64,000 nt of DNA from Nocardia suismassiliense (GCF_900269665.1 NZ_LT985361.1:8240326-8304325); one strand, 5' to 3'; counted from the first letter of the stretch, positions 43,673-52,660 are shown. The notes: generated from the sequence alone by a model not told the origin. Translations and numbers: made by a program.

Positions 43673-44452
43673 TCAGATCCCGAAGCGGCGGTGCCGTGCC
43701 GCGAAGTCGCGCAGTGCTCGCAGGAAGTCCACACGCCGGAATTCCGGCCAGTATGCCTCGGTGAACCATATCTCCGAGTATGCGCTCTGCCACAGCAGGA
43801 ATCCGGAGAGTCGCTGTTCTCCGGAGGTGCGGATGACCAGGTCCGGGTCCGGTTGCCCGGACGTGTAGAGGTGCTGGCCGATCGCGTTCACGGTGATCGA
43901 CTGCACGAGATCCTCGCCGGTCTCCCCCGCGGCGATCTCCTGGCGCACCAGCGAGCGCACCGCGTCGGTGATCTCCTGCCTGCCGCCGTAGCCGATGGCC
44001 ACGTTCACGTGCACGCCGTCGCGGCCCTCGGTGCGTTCGGCGGCGGTGCGCATGCGCTTCGCGATCAGCTCCGGGAACCCGTCGAGCGAGCCGACGATGC
44101 GCACGCTCCAATTCTGTTCCGGCGCCGAGAGTTCCTCGACCACGTCGGTGATCACCTCGAACAGCGTCTCCAGCTCGTCGGGATCGCGCTGCAGGTTCTC
44201 GGTGGAGAGCAGGTAGACGGTGACCATCTCGATGCCCTCGGCCTGACACCAGCCGACCAGCTCGGCGATCTTCACCGCGCCGACCCGATGTCCGTGGCTC
44301 ACATCGGTGAATCCGTTTTCCCGGGCCCACCGCCGATTACCATCACACATCACCGCGACGTGTCGGGGATGTTGTTTGCCGGCCAGCTGCTTCATGAGCC
44401 GGGCCTCGTAGATGCGATACGGCAAACCCCGCACCTGAACCGGAAGCTCCAC
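43673..44452 (-). CDS. Cis-prenyltransferase, short-chain Z-isoprenyl diphosphate synthase (Rv1086-like)
   Basis: A 259-residue UPP-synthase-family enzyme. 'HVAVMCDGNRRWARENGFTD' carries the catalytic Asp, 'YLLSTENLQRDPDELETLF' and 'IRTSGEQRLSGFLLWQSAYS' bind IPP, and 'EIWFTEAYWPEFRRVDFLRA' is the usual C terminus. Synteny with Rv1085c and Rv1084 points to the Rv1086 type, which makes Z,E-farnesyl diphosphate for decaprenyl phosphate, rather than the long-chain enzyme. GTG 44452 is the start. Divergent from the hemolysin III gene. Confidence 0.93.
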   Translation of the reverse strand: MELPVQVRGLPYRIYEARLMKQLAGKQHPRHVAVMCDGNRRWARENGFTDVSHGHRVGAVKIAELVGWCQAEGIEMVTVYLLSTENLQRDPDELETLFEVITDVVEELSAPEQNWSVRIVGSLDGFPELIAKRMRTAAERTEGRDGVHVNVAIGYGGRQEITDAVRSLVRQEIAAGETGEDLVQSITVNAIGQHLYTSGQPDPDLVIRTSGEQRLSGFLLWQSAYSEIWFTEAYWPEFRRVDFLRALRDFAARHRRFGI

Positions 44453-44573
44453 GCGGCCACCCTACGCCTCACCGGCGCGATCCCGGCAGCGACCGGGTGC
44501 TCCCGGTACAGTGACGGAGGACCGAAACCTACGGTTCCGTAGGTTACCGGTGAGTTCAACCAGGAGGTAGCTC

Positions 44574-45290
44574 GTGTCCGAATCGGTCGGTGCGGCAGAC
44601 ACCGGAGTGGCCGAAGGATCGGGGTCAGCCGCCGAGTCGGCGCCCGACGCGCTGGTCAAACCCAGGATGCGCGGCTGGATCCACACCTGGGCGGTCGGCA
44701 TTGCGGCGATCGCCGCGATCGTGTTGGTCGCCAAGGCCTCGACCCTCTCCGCGACCGCGGGCTGGTCCACCGCCATCTACGGCCTGACGGTGTGCGGACT
44801 GTTCGGCATCAGCGCCATCTATCACCGGGTGACCTGGCCGACGCCGCAGGCCCGGATCCGGATGAAGCGCGCGGATCACTCGATGATCTTCCTGTTCATC
44901 GCGGGCAGCTACACGCCGTTCGCACTGCTCGGCTTGCCCGGCCGCACCGGGCAGACGCTGCTGCTCGTGGTGTGGGCGGGCGCGCTGGCCGGTGTCGCCT
45001 TGAAACTGTTGTGGCCCACCGCTCCCGTCTGGGTCGGCGTGCCGCTCTACCTGCTGCTCGGCTGGGCGATCGTGCCGGTCGCCGGGCAGCTGAACACCCA
45101 GATCGGCATCGCGCCGCTGATCTTGCTGCTGGTCGGCGGGCTGCTCTACAGCGGTGGCGCGATCCTCTACGCCACCAAGTGGCCCAACCCGTGGCCGACC
45201 GTTTTCGGTCATCACGAGTTCTTCCATGCCGCGACCGTGCTCGCCGCGCTCACCCACTATGTGGCGGTCTGGCTCGTCGTCCTCCGCTGA
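44574..45290 (+). CDS. Hemolysin III / PAQR family membrane protein
   Basis: A 238-residue integral membrane protein with seven hydrophobic segments. Family motifs are 'GISAIYHRVTW', 'RADHSMIFLFIAGSYTPFAL' and 'FGHHEFFHAATVLAALTHYV', the histidines and aspartate being the metal site of the PAQR/CREST group. GTG 44574 has AGGAGG eight bases upstream; the first ~30 residues are Ala/Ser-rich and cytosolic. The M. tuberculosis homologue is Rv1085c, also divergent from the Z-FPP synthase gene. The name hemolysin is historical, and no toxin role is implied. Confidence 0.92.
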   Translation: MSESVGAADTGVAEGSGSAAESAPDALVKPRMRGWIHTWAVGIAAIAAIVLVAKASTLSATAGWSTAIYGLTVCGLFGISAIYHRVTWPTPQARIRMKRADHSMIFLFIAGSYTPFALLGLPGRTGQTLLLVVWAGALAGVALKLLWPTAPVWVGVPLYLLLGWAIVPVAGQLNTQIGIAPLILLLVGGLLYSGGAILYATKWPNPWPTVFGHHEFFHAATVLAALTHYVAVWLVVLR

Positions 45291-45386
45291 CCAGCGCCAA
45301 CGGCTAAGCTGCTCGATCGTGTTCCTAGTCACTGCCGTTCGCAGCATCGCGCTGCCCGGACGGGCCGTCGTGCGCGTGCGAACGCC

Positions 45387-46973
45387 ATGATCGCCCGGCT
45401 GGTCATCTGGGCCCTCAAAGCCCGCGCGGGGCTGGCGGCGGTGGTGATCACCGCCAATCTCAGCGGTCTGGCCGTCATCATCACCGAGCTGTGGCTCAGC
45501 GGATCGCTCAGCAGACTCGGCCCCGACTGGATCCGCTCCACCGCGCTAGTGGGTATCTATCCCTCGATCGGCTTCGTGGCCGGGGTCGCGCTCGCCATCC
45601 GGGACCGCTCCTCGCATTTCGGCTGGCTCGATCAAGGGCGCAAACCGACCGAGGAGGAGGCGCGGCAGCTGCTCCGGCTGCCGATCACCATCACCGCGCG
45701 CGCGTTCGTGGTCTGGATCACCGGCGTCATCATCGCCACGGTGATGCTGATGCGGCTGACGCCGGACAACGATCCCGCGGTGATGGCGGCCCTGTTCACC
45801 TTCGGCGGGTTCGAATCGGTGGGGATCACGTTCCTCATCGTCGATCGGCTGATCCGGCCGACCATTCCGATCGTGGCCGCGGTGCTCGGACCCACCATGC
45901 ACTGGAGTTCCTCGGTGCTGGTCCGGGTGGTGGTGAGCTGGGCGGTCGCGGCGGCCTTGCCGCTACTGATGCTGATCGTGGTGCTGGCCAATCCGGTGGC
46001 CGACCCGTCCGACCGGGTACGCACCGCCATCTACCTGTCGGTCGTCGGTCTCGGGGTCGGCGCGCTGGCCACCGCCTTCCTGGCCCGCGCGGTGGCCACG
46101 CCGATGCGCACCTTGCGCCGGGCGCTGGACCGCATCACCCGGGGTGATCTCGACGTGCGCGTGCCGGTGGGCAGCACCAGCGAGATCGGGCGGCTGGAGA
46201 ACTCGGTCAACGAGCTGGTCGCCAATCTGCGTGAGCGGCAACGCATGCGGGACCTGTTCGGCAGGCACGTCGGCACCGAGGTGGCCGAGCGTGCATTGGC
46301 CGGCGGCTTGGATCTGACCGGTGACGTGCGGGTGGTGACCGCGCTGTTCGTCGACGTGACCGGTTCGGTCGAGCTGTCCACCGGGTTGCCGCCCGAGGAG
46401 TTCGTCGCCAAGCTCAATCGGCTGCTCGCGACTGTTGTCACGGCGACCGAGGAGAACAACGGGCTGGTCAACAAGTTCGAGGGTGATGCCGCGCTGTGCA
46501 TCTTCGGTGCACCGATCGCCCTGAGGGACAACGCGACTCCCGCTCTGCGTGCGGCTCGTCGGATCCGGGACGAGGTGGTCGCGGCCGGGGAACTCGATAT
46601 CGGTATCGGTGTCGCGCATGGTCGGGTGTTCGCGGGCGATGTCGGCACCGACACTCGGTTGGAGTACACCGTTATCGGTGATGCGGTCAACGAGGCCGCT
46701 CGGCTCACCACCGAGGCCAAAGAGGTGCCGCATCGAATTCTGGTGAGCGGGGCCGTCATCGAGGCCGCTGCGGAGCACGAGCGCGCGAAATGGACGCTCT
46801 ACGAGACGATCCTGCTGCGGGGCATGAAGAAGCCGACGGCATGCTGGACCGATCTGGACCAACCCGCCGCTGCCGTGCCGGGTGCCGATATGGAACCGTC
46901 CGGCACGGCCGACCCGAGCATCGAGCGCAGCGCGGTGGTAGAGGTTCGAACCGCCGCAACGGAAACCGACTGA
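45387..46973 (+). CDS. Membrane-bound class III adenylate cyclase with HAMP domain
   Basis: A 528-residue cyclase of the type seen in the M. tuberculosis Rv1318c-Rv1320c group. About six membrane segments (residues 1-235) are followed by a HAMP domain ('RALDRITRGDLDVRVPVGST') and the catalytic domain. Metal-binding Asp lies in 'VTALFVDVTGSVELSTGLPP' (about residue 321), substrate Lys in 'NGLVNKFEGDAALCIFGAP', and 'LEYTVIGDAVNEAARLTTEA' completes the site. The tail after residue ~490 is low-complexity. ATG 45387 has no strong ribosome site. It would make cAMP in response to a membrane signal. Confidence 0.92.
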   Translation: MIARLVIWALKARAGLAAVVITANLSGLAVIITELWLSGSLSRLGPDWIRSTALVGIYPSIGFVAGVALAIRDRSSHFGWLDQGRKPTEEEARQLLRLPITITARAFVVWITGVIIATVMLMRLTPDNDPAVMAALFTFGGFESVGITFLIVDRLIRPTIPIVAAVLGPTMHWSSSVLVRVVVSWAVAAALPLLMLIVVLANPVADPSDRVRTAIYLSVVGLGVGALATAFLARAVATPMRTLRRALDRITRGDLDVRVPVGSTSEIGRLENSVNELVANLRERQRMRDLFGRHVGTEVAERALAGGLDLTGDVRVVTALFVDVTGSVELSTGLPPEEFVAKLNRLLATVVTATEENNGLVNKFEGDAALCIFGAPIALRDNATPALRAARRIRDEVVAAGELDIGIGVAHGRVFAGDVGTDTRLEYTVIGDAVNEAARLTTEAKEVPHRILVSGAVIEAAAEHERAKWTLYETILLRGMKKPTACWTDLDQPAAAVPGADMEPSGTADPSIERSAVVEVRTAATETD

Positions 46974-47000
46974 CGCCGCATCTCTATAGTTTGCGCGCTG

Positions 47001-49049
47001 CTAGTTCCGCGCCAAGGCTTCCTGTAGTTCAGCGACGGTGGACACCGGCAAGTCACAGACCGAGCCGCGGCAGACGTAGGCGGCAGGCTCGCCGTCCACG
47101 AGCGGTCGGTCGGCCAGCAGGGGAACCGAGTTCGGCGGGGCGGCAATGACTATCGTGCCGCCGGGCGCCGCGGCACGAGCAGCCGCGAGCAGTTCACTCG
47201 ACTCGCCCGGAGCTTCTGCGGCGATGGCGACCTGAAGGGGGCCACGGAGCGCGGCCTCGGCGACAGTGAGCCATTGGCCCGCCGACCGTGGTGCGCGGGC
47301 CAGCACGAAGGCACCGCGCTGCAGGGTTTGTTCGGCCAGCGCGAAGTACGGGACCGCCCGGTCCGCCTCGCTGACGGCGGCCGCGGTCAGCAGTGCCTCG
47401 GCGAGCGAGGACGCACCCGCGGGGGTGGCACCGTCGATGGGATCACGGGGGCGGGTGACCAAAATTTCGGCATCGTCGGCGGTATCGAACCAGCTGCCCG
47501 GGATGTTCGGGTCGGCGAAGTGCTGGATTGCCGTGTCCAGCAACCGTTGTGCCTCGTCGAGCCAGCTGAGTTCGCCGGTCGCCTGATGCAGAGCCAGCAG
47601 ACCGGTGACGAGCCAGGCGTAGTCCTCCAGCACGCCGGGCGACGCACCCGCGACACCGTTCAGCGAGGCGCGGCGCACCCGGCCGTCGACCACGTGCTCG
47701 GACAACAGGAATCGGGCGCAGCGGACCGCGGCCGACACCCAGTCGTGCGCCCCGAGCGCGGCCCCCGCCTCGGCCAGTGCCGTGATGGCCATCCCGTTCC
47801 AGGCGGTGACGACCTTGTCGTCGCGGTCCGGTTGCGGCCGGCCGTCGCGCGCCTTCCGGAGCGCGTCGCGGATTTGTTCGAGCCGATCGACGTCACCGGG
47901 CGCGGGATCGGTGTATCGGGTGAGCACCGAGGTGCCTTGCTCGAAGTTCCCCGCAGTGCTCACGCCGAAAAACTCTGCGGCCCAGGCACCGTCGATCGGT
48001 CCGAGTTCACCGACCAGCTCGGCCGGTGTCCAGACGTAGGTCGCGCCCTCCACCCCGGGCTTGCCGGGTTCCAGATGGGTGTCGGCGTCGAGGGCGGAAG
48101 CGAAGCCGCCGTGCTCGGTCCCCAGGTCATCGAGCAGGAACTGCACGGTTTCCCGAGTGACCCGGTGCGCCAACGACTCCGGCTCATCCACTGGTGCCCG
48201 CCGGGCCAAATGCCCATAGGCACGCAGCAATTGAGCATTGTCGTACAACATCTTCTCGAAATGCGGTATCACCCAAGCCGGATCGACAGAGTAACGCGCG
48301 AAACCCCCGCGCAGCTGGTCGTAGATCCCACCCCGCGCCATAGCGTCGGCCGTCCGAGTCACCGCCGCGAGTACGGCCGGATCACCGGTCCGTTCCCAAC
48401 TGCGCAGCAAACCCTCCAGCAGCGCCGACGGCGGAAACTTCGGCGCCCCACCGAATCCCGCATGCTCGGGATCCTCATCCCGCAGCACTGCCGCCACCGC
48501 ATGGTCAAGGAGTTCCGCACTGAGCGTGAGATCCGAGTCGGGCAGCCCCCCGGCCTGCGCTCGCAGCGCCTCGGTCACCTGCGCCGACGCCTTGTGCACC
48601 TCATCGCGCCGCTGCTGCCAAGTCTCGGTGATCGCCGTAAGCAACTGCGTGAACGACGGCATACCCCCACGCGGCAACTTCGGGTAATAAGTACCGCAGT
48701 AGAACGGCTCCCCCTCCGGCGTGAGGAAGCACGTCATCGGCCAGCCCCCCTGCCCCGTCATCGCAACGGTCGCATTCATATACACCGCGTCCAGATCAGG
48801 CCGTTCCTCCCGATCCACCTTCACACATACGAAGTTCGCATTCATCAACTCCGCAGTCGCCGCATCCTCGAACGACTCATGCGCCATCACATGACACCAG
48901 TGGCAGCTCGCATACCCCACCGACAACAAAATCGGCACGTCCCGCTCCCGCGCCTCCCCCAGCGCCGCCGCATCCCACTCTTGCCAATGCACCGGATTAT
49001 CCGCATGCTGCCGCAGGTACGGAGAGGTCGCGTTCCCGAGCCGATTCAT
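47001..49049 (-). CDS. DUF255 thioredoxin-domain protein (YyaL/SSP411 family, Rv1084-like)
   Basis: A 682-residue cytosolic protein. The N-terminal thioredoxin-like domain begins 'MNRLGNATSPYLRQHADNPV' and holds 'SVGYASCHWCHVMAHESFED' (CxxC at 49-52); the large rest is an (alpha/alpha)6-barrel resembling glycosidases/epimerases ('GGIYDQLRGGFARYSVDPAW', 'VVTAWNGMAITALAEAGAAL'). M. tuberculosis Rv1084 is the same type and also lies next to the hemolysin III gene. Its promoter and first codons are inside the left copy of the ~204-base duplication. Function unclear; a redox or sugar-linked role has been suggested for the family. Confidence 0.94.
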   Translation of the reverse strand: MNRLGNATSPYLRQHADNPVHWQEWDAAALGEARERDVPILLSVGYASCHWCHVMAHESFEDAATAELMNANFVCVKVDREERPDLDAVYMNATVAMTGQGGWPMTCFLTPEGEPFYCGTYYPKLPRGGMPSFTQLLTAITETWQQRRDEVHKASAQVTEALRAQAGGLPDSDLTLSAELLDHAVAAVLRDEDPEHAGFGGAPKFPPSALLEGLLRSWERTGDPAVLAAVTRTADAMARGGIYDQLRGGFARYSVDPAWVIPHFEKMLYDNAQLLRAYGHLARRAPVDEPESLAHRVTRETVQFLLDDLGTEHGGFASALDADTHLEPGKPGVEGATYVWTPAELVGELGPIDGAWAAEFFGVSTAGNFEQGTSVLTRYTDPAPGDVDRLEQIRDALRKARDGRPQPDRDDKVVTAWNGMAITALAEAGAALGAHDWVSAAVRCARFLLSEHVVDGRVRRASLNGVAGASPGVLEDYAWLVTGLLALHQATGELSWLDEAQRLLDTAIQHFADPNIPGSWFDTADDAEILVTRPRDPIDGATPAGASSLAEALLTAAAVSEADRAVPYFALAEQTLQRGAFVLARAPRSAGQWLTVAEAALRGPLQVAIAAEAPGESSELLAAARAAAPGGTIVIAAPPNSVPLLADRPLVDGEPAAYVCRGSVCDLPVSTVAELQEALARN

Positions 49050-49235
49050 GACTCCACCGTCTCACAATCACGGTGCACAGGTCGGTAGGTGGTCGATCCG
49101 CCGGGGATGCGCGGCACTACGGCCGATCGTCCCGTCAGGTGACCGGGTCGAGAGCGGCCGAGAACAGATGCGGATTGTAGGTCTCAGTCAGGTGCAGCCG
49201 GGGTTGGCCGTCGATACCGACGAGGTAGCTCTTGC
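49032..49235. repeat. Left copy of a ~204 bp direct duplication flanking the ABC-3C cassette
   Basis: This stretch and 52661-52864 align over their whole length, offset 3629 bases, with about 11 mismatches. It holds the first six codons and promoter region of the DUF255 gene and the last ~33 codons of a chorismate-lyase-like gene. The copy ends six bases before the stop of the ABC-3C ATPase gene. Confidence 0.9.
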
Positions 49236-49240
49236 CAACG
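49135..49240 (-). pseudogene. 3' fragment of a chorismate-lyase-like gene
   Basis: Read on the minus strand the last ~33 codons give 'KSYLVGIDGQPRLHLTETYN' and end 'FSAALDPVT', nearly the same as the C terminus of the intact gene at 52764-53315. There is no start and no 5' part, as the ABC-3C genes begin at once. It is a by-product of the duplication. Confidence 0.85.
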
Positions 49241-49241
49241 G

Positions 49242-50987
49242 CTACCCGAAGCGAAACCCGAACAGTCCGCCGGTGTCAGTCTGGTCCGTGAGCCGCGTAG
49301 CCAGGATGTACGGTGCGGAGTCGAAGGCACCTTCGCTTTGCGTCTCTACGCTGGCCAGAAAGTCGGAGTTCAGCGTGACTATGTATTGAAAACCATGCTG
49401 CTCGGCGAGCCTGGCTCCGATATTCAGACACGAGGCGACCTGTCTTCCGTCGATCGCATCGAAAAGGTGGCTGTCGTGCACAAGAATCCGCGGGGCGCGT
49501 CCGGCTTGAATGGCCGCGATCAGGCAGACGATATCGAGGATGAAGGTCTCGACGCTGCGGACGCCTGAGCTCGCGTCACCCGAGATGCTCGGATGGACCT
49601 CCAGAATTCCCTTAGGGCTAGTCGATATGAGGAGTGCAGCCTCTCGGTCAGTATAGATCTCTGCGCCGAGCTCGTTGAACAAGGCGATCGATTCGTCTAG
49701 ACGGTCCGCCTGGTCATGCGTCTCCGCGCGTACCGAGGTGACGAGTTCGGCGGTCTTGAGCTTGATCGTGTCGCCAATGGTGCTGATCTCACGAGCCGCG
49801 TCAAGTCGCCGTTCGAGGTCGGCCACCTCGGCCTCGCGCTGCGCAAGATCGCGCTGGGCGCTCAAGAAGGTATCGAGTGCGACAGTCTCACTCAGCAGCT
49901 GCATGACCTGCGATCGTTGCCGATCAATCGCCCGGCGCTCCCCGTCGATCGCCTCAAGTCGCGATCGGACAGCATCGAGTTCCTGTTCCAAGAACAACCT
50001 TCGGTTCCGCACCACGGACTCATGGAAAGCGGCAACTTCCGCGTAGCGCCGTGTCACCGAATCCGGCAGCACCAGGCCGATTTCGGCATATACCCGACCG
50101 AGCCGCGCAGTGAGTTCCGTGTCCTCGGCGGTCGACAGGACGTCCTGGAGCGTCTCATTCAATTCCCGCGATCGTCGTTGCAGACTCAATCCTTCATCAT
50201 TGAGCTTGCGGATCATCCCGGTCAATCGGTCTGCTTCGCGCTGATGATCCGCGTATCTTTCATCGACCTTGAAGGCGTGTAAGTCTGCCCGTACTCGGTC
50301 ACGAAGCCTGCGGGCCGTAGCCATCTGCGCGCGCAACGCCGACTCATCGAGCGAGAGGTGGGTAAACGCACCCTCCTGCACAGCCTTCCGAATTGCCCTG
50401 CTCTGCTTGGTAAGTCGGTCGAGTTCTCCGGCCTTACCGAGCACTTCCGGTGACAGGCCCAACAAGAATCCAAGCTTGACACCGGATTCCCAGTCAGTCT
50501 CGGCCTGATGCCCTTTGATGGGATTGCCGAAGTAGGTGCGGAGCAACTGCGCCCACAGTTGCCCGGGGGTCGGACGGGCAGCGGCTTCCGGAATGTGAAA
50601 AAGCTCGGTTGCAAGTAGTTCTCGCCAGTCGTCCACACGGAGTTCGGTATTGAATGCAGCACCAAGCCGGCCGTCCAGTCTCACCCTGGCGCTTGGGGAT
50701 ACGGCGCGAGTGACTGACGGTGTCAACACAATGCCCGCGCGTTCCGCAGGAAGTTCGAGTCCAGCGGTAAATTGGTGTTGTGACAGCTCGGCCACCCGGA
50801 ACTCGCTAGGGAGCTCACCTCCGAAAAGGTAGCGCAGAATCTTGACGAAACTTGTTTTGCCGCTACTGTTCCTACTCTCGCCTTGCTCGGAGCCCGCGCT
50901 TCGGTCCGCGAGGAGAATATTTAGTCCTGGACGGAATCGCACGGTCTTAAATCGTGCGTCCGAGGAGGTGAGCTCAGTGAGAAACAT
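49242..50987 (-). CDS. ABC-3C system ATPase, DUF2326 type
   Basis: A 581-residue SMC-like ATPase of the ABC-three-component conflict systems. The N terminus 'MFLTELTSSDARFKTVRFRP' leads to Walker A 'ESRNSSGKTSFVKILRYLFG' (Lys44). A long coiled coil (~200-440) follows, and the C-terminal DUF2326 region has the Walker-B-like 'ILVHDSHLFDAIDGRQVASC' (about 502-521) and 'YIVTLNSDFLASVETQSEG'. ATG 50987 lies inside the end of the middle-component gene (14-base overlap). It is the last gene of the three-gene operon and ends right at the edge of the left duplication. ABC-3C systems are proposed antiviral systems; the trigger is unknown. Confidence 0.9.
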   Translation of the reverse strand: MFLTELTSSDARFKTVRFRPGLNILLADRSAGSEQGESRNSSGKTSFVKILRYLFGGELPSEFRVAELSQHQFTAGLELPAERAGIVLTPSVTRAVSPSARVRLDGRLGAAFNTELRVDDWRELLATELFHIPEAAARPTPGQLWAQLLRTYFGNPIKGHQAETDWESGVKLGFLLGLSPEVLGKAGELDRLTKQSRAIRKAVQEGAFTHLSLDESALRAQMATARRLRDRVRADLHAFKVDERYADHQREADRLTGMIRKLNDEGLSLQRRSRELNETLQDVLSTAEDTELTARLGRVYAEIGLVLPDSVTRRYAEVAAFHESVVRNRRLFLEQELDAVRSRLEAIDGERRAIDRQRSQVMQLLSETVALDTFLSAQRDLAQREAEVADLERRLDAAREISTIGDTIKLKTAELVTSVRAETHDQADRLDESIALFNELGAEIYTDREAALLISTSPKGILEVHPSISGDASSGVRSVETFILDIVCLIAAIQAGRAPRILVHDSHLFDAIDGRQVASCLNIGARLAEQHGFQYIVTLNSDFLASVETQSEGAFDSAPYILATRLTDQTDTGGLFGFRFG

Positions 50988-51228
50988 GTGTGCGCCTCAC
51001 ACGGCCGTCATCGAACATGTCGATGAGACCCATCGCGTAGAGGGTTGCAAGAGCGAGTGAGAACCAGTCAAAGGTGATGCGCCCGGAGGTCTTTGCCTCT
51101 CGCTGGCGCGAGTCGTACCGCCGCCACAACGCAGAAACCGACAGTGGATCACGAAGCTCCTCAAGGAGTTCGGAACCGATGGTGATCAGCGCGCGGTCCG
51201 GCGACACTCCCTTAGTTGGTAGAAGCAT
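50974..51228 (-). CDS. ABC-3C system middle component 6
   Basis: An 84-residue winged-helix-like protein. It starts 'MLLPTKGVSPDRALITIGSE' and contains 'DPLSVSALWRRYDSR' and 'ITFDWFSLALATLYAMGLID', the pattern I recall for middle component 6, the usual companion of DUF2326 ATPases. ATG 51228 lies 17 bases inside the end of the effector gene, and its own end overlaps the ATPase gene by 14. It probably links the ATPase to the effector; that is the general model for ABC-3C, not shown here. It is easily missed because a longer unrelated frame encloses it. Confidence 0.88.
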   Translation of the reverse strand: MLLPTKGVSPDRALITIGSELLEELRDPLSVSALWRRYDSRQREAKTSGRITFDWFSLALATLYAMGLIDMFDDGRVRRTHVSH

Positions 51229-52183
51229 CGGGCACCTCCACACCGGATGCCGACCCAGCATCGGTTGGCATCTCGAAGATATGGCAGGAGTCGAAGAAGT
51301 AGGACAGCACGGCGAACGCGGCGTTCGCCCGCGTCGCGTCCATCCGCACATTGGGGCCAGCGACCGCCGCATAGAGGCGCTCGATAATCTCCGACGGAGC
51401 GGTCGTGACCGCTCGGGCCTGTTCGTACAGGGCACGGAAGCGTGCTCCATGGACATCGAAAAGCCCAGGTTCCGAGGAAGATGTATACCAATCGTCAATC
51501 CGCGGAGCCAGGAGCCGACCTTCGTTGAACTCCACTCGGTTCGCTTCGGACAGTGCGTTGAAGTCCATTTTGCTCGCGGGCACCGGTAGCACGGCTCCCC
51601 CGGTATCAACTGGTCCCGCCCCGGATCCAAGCTTGTCGAGCAAAGGAATCAAGTCTTCCAATTCGACATTGGCGATTCCGGGCGCACCGGGAAAGAGCTC
51701 GTTCAAGACCACTGTATCGAGGGTGGAAACGACCTCACACCAAAGCTTCTCCGGATTCATCAAGCGAACTTTCAACGGACGCAAGGATTCGGGACCGTGT
51801 GCCCCCTGGATATCGACAATGGCCTGCGTCGCCAGCGGGCCGACGGGAGCATTCGTGACGAAGCGCCAGGTACGAAATGATGGCCACTGATCCACTACAC
51901 GATCGAAGTCCGATCGGATCTTCTTGGAAAGCTCCCGCTCGGCGTCGCGGCCGGGTCGCTGACCGTAACAGGCGTACATGACGGTCCCGGACTCCGCGAG
52001 CCCATCGCAGCCTTTGTCGCCGAACCTCCCAGTCGGCACCGGATTGATGAAGTCGTCATGGAATCGAGCGAGCACCTTCTCGACATAATCCTCGAACTGC
52101 GAACCTGACTTGAAACACTCTTGCTGATGTCGGCCGTGGTACCAGTCGAGCCAGTTGGCCGTCAGCACCCTCGACACCTCCAT
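51212..52183 (-). CDS. ABC-3C system effector: nuclease-like N terminus plus ABC-3C C-terminal domain
   Basis: A 323-residue protein, first gene of the cassette. Residues ~25-110 look like a PD-(D/E)XK-type domain: 'SGSQFEDYVEKVLARFH' (Glu31) and 'PTGRFGDKGCDGLAESGTVM' (Asp60) with 'YACYGQ' following; the usual E/Q-x-K is not clear, so catalysis is uncertain. The middle has 'WRFVTNAPVGPLATQAIVDI', and the C terminus ('LSEANRVEFNEGRLLAPRID', 'RANAAFAVLSYFFDSCHIFE') is the ABC-3C domain. ATG 52183 is chosen because AGGAGG is six bases before it but abuts ATG 52189. It would attack nucleic acid when the ATPase senses a threat, by inference. Confidence 0.83.
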   Translation of the reverse strand: MEVSRVLTANWLDWYHGRHQQECFKSGSQFEDYVEKVLARFHDDFINPVPTGRFGDKGCDGLAESGTVMYACYGQRPGRDAERELSKKIRSDFDRVVDQWPSFRTWRFVTNAPVGPLATQAIVDIQGAHGPESLRPLKVRLMNPEKLWCEVVSTLDTVVLNELFPGAPGIANVELEDLIPLLDKLGSGAGPVDTGGAVLPVPASKMDFNALSEANRVEFNEGRLLAPRIDDWYTSSSEPGLFDVHGARFRALYEQARAVTTAPSEIIERLYAAVAGPNVRMDATRANAAFAVLSYFFDSCHIFEMPTDAGSASGVEVPDASTN

Positions 52184-52660
52184 CGCCATCCTCCTCGCCA
52201 CCCTGACCGGCCCAGATTACCGGCCACCCATAGCTCCACGCGGGAGGATCGCTTGTGCGCGCCCATGTGGCCACCGGCTCACGAGCCAGGTTGGGTACGG
52301 GTACAGGTCCGATCCATAAATGCAGCTGTGCACGACACGAACGACCGCGTCGGTCGGATGCTTGAGGACCGGATCGGGGCGTCGATGACGCAAACATCAC
52401 CGGCGTCGTACATATCCGTGGCTGCACAGTCCCCCGAAGCCGACACCACTCCCGCTCAGGTGGCACTCGCCTGATTATCGGCCCGGGCAGCGACATCGCC
52501 TCGGTCTCCGGCACCTGCCGAGTCGCCCGCGTCGGGGAGACGACGCCGCCAACTCTGTCGTCCTCCCACCAACCAGATCGCACGCCTGGGCGGGCTCACA
52601 TCAACAGCGGGAGCCCGCCACAGCGAGGAGAACATGGCCAGTATCGACCGCTGACCGGTC
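52184..52660. promoter_or_regulatory. Upstream region of the ABC-3C operon
   Basis: About 480 bases between the effector start and the right duplication copy. It should carry the operon promoter. A short rightward frame ending at 52474 lacks a ribosome site and I do not call it. No repeat, tRNA or integrase remnant was seen. Confidence 0.45.

Noticed and set aside
52329..52474. Short rightward gene upstream of the ABC-3C operon
   Set aside because: No ribosome site, unremarkable composition and no recognisable product.
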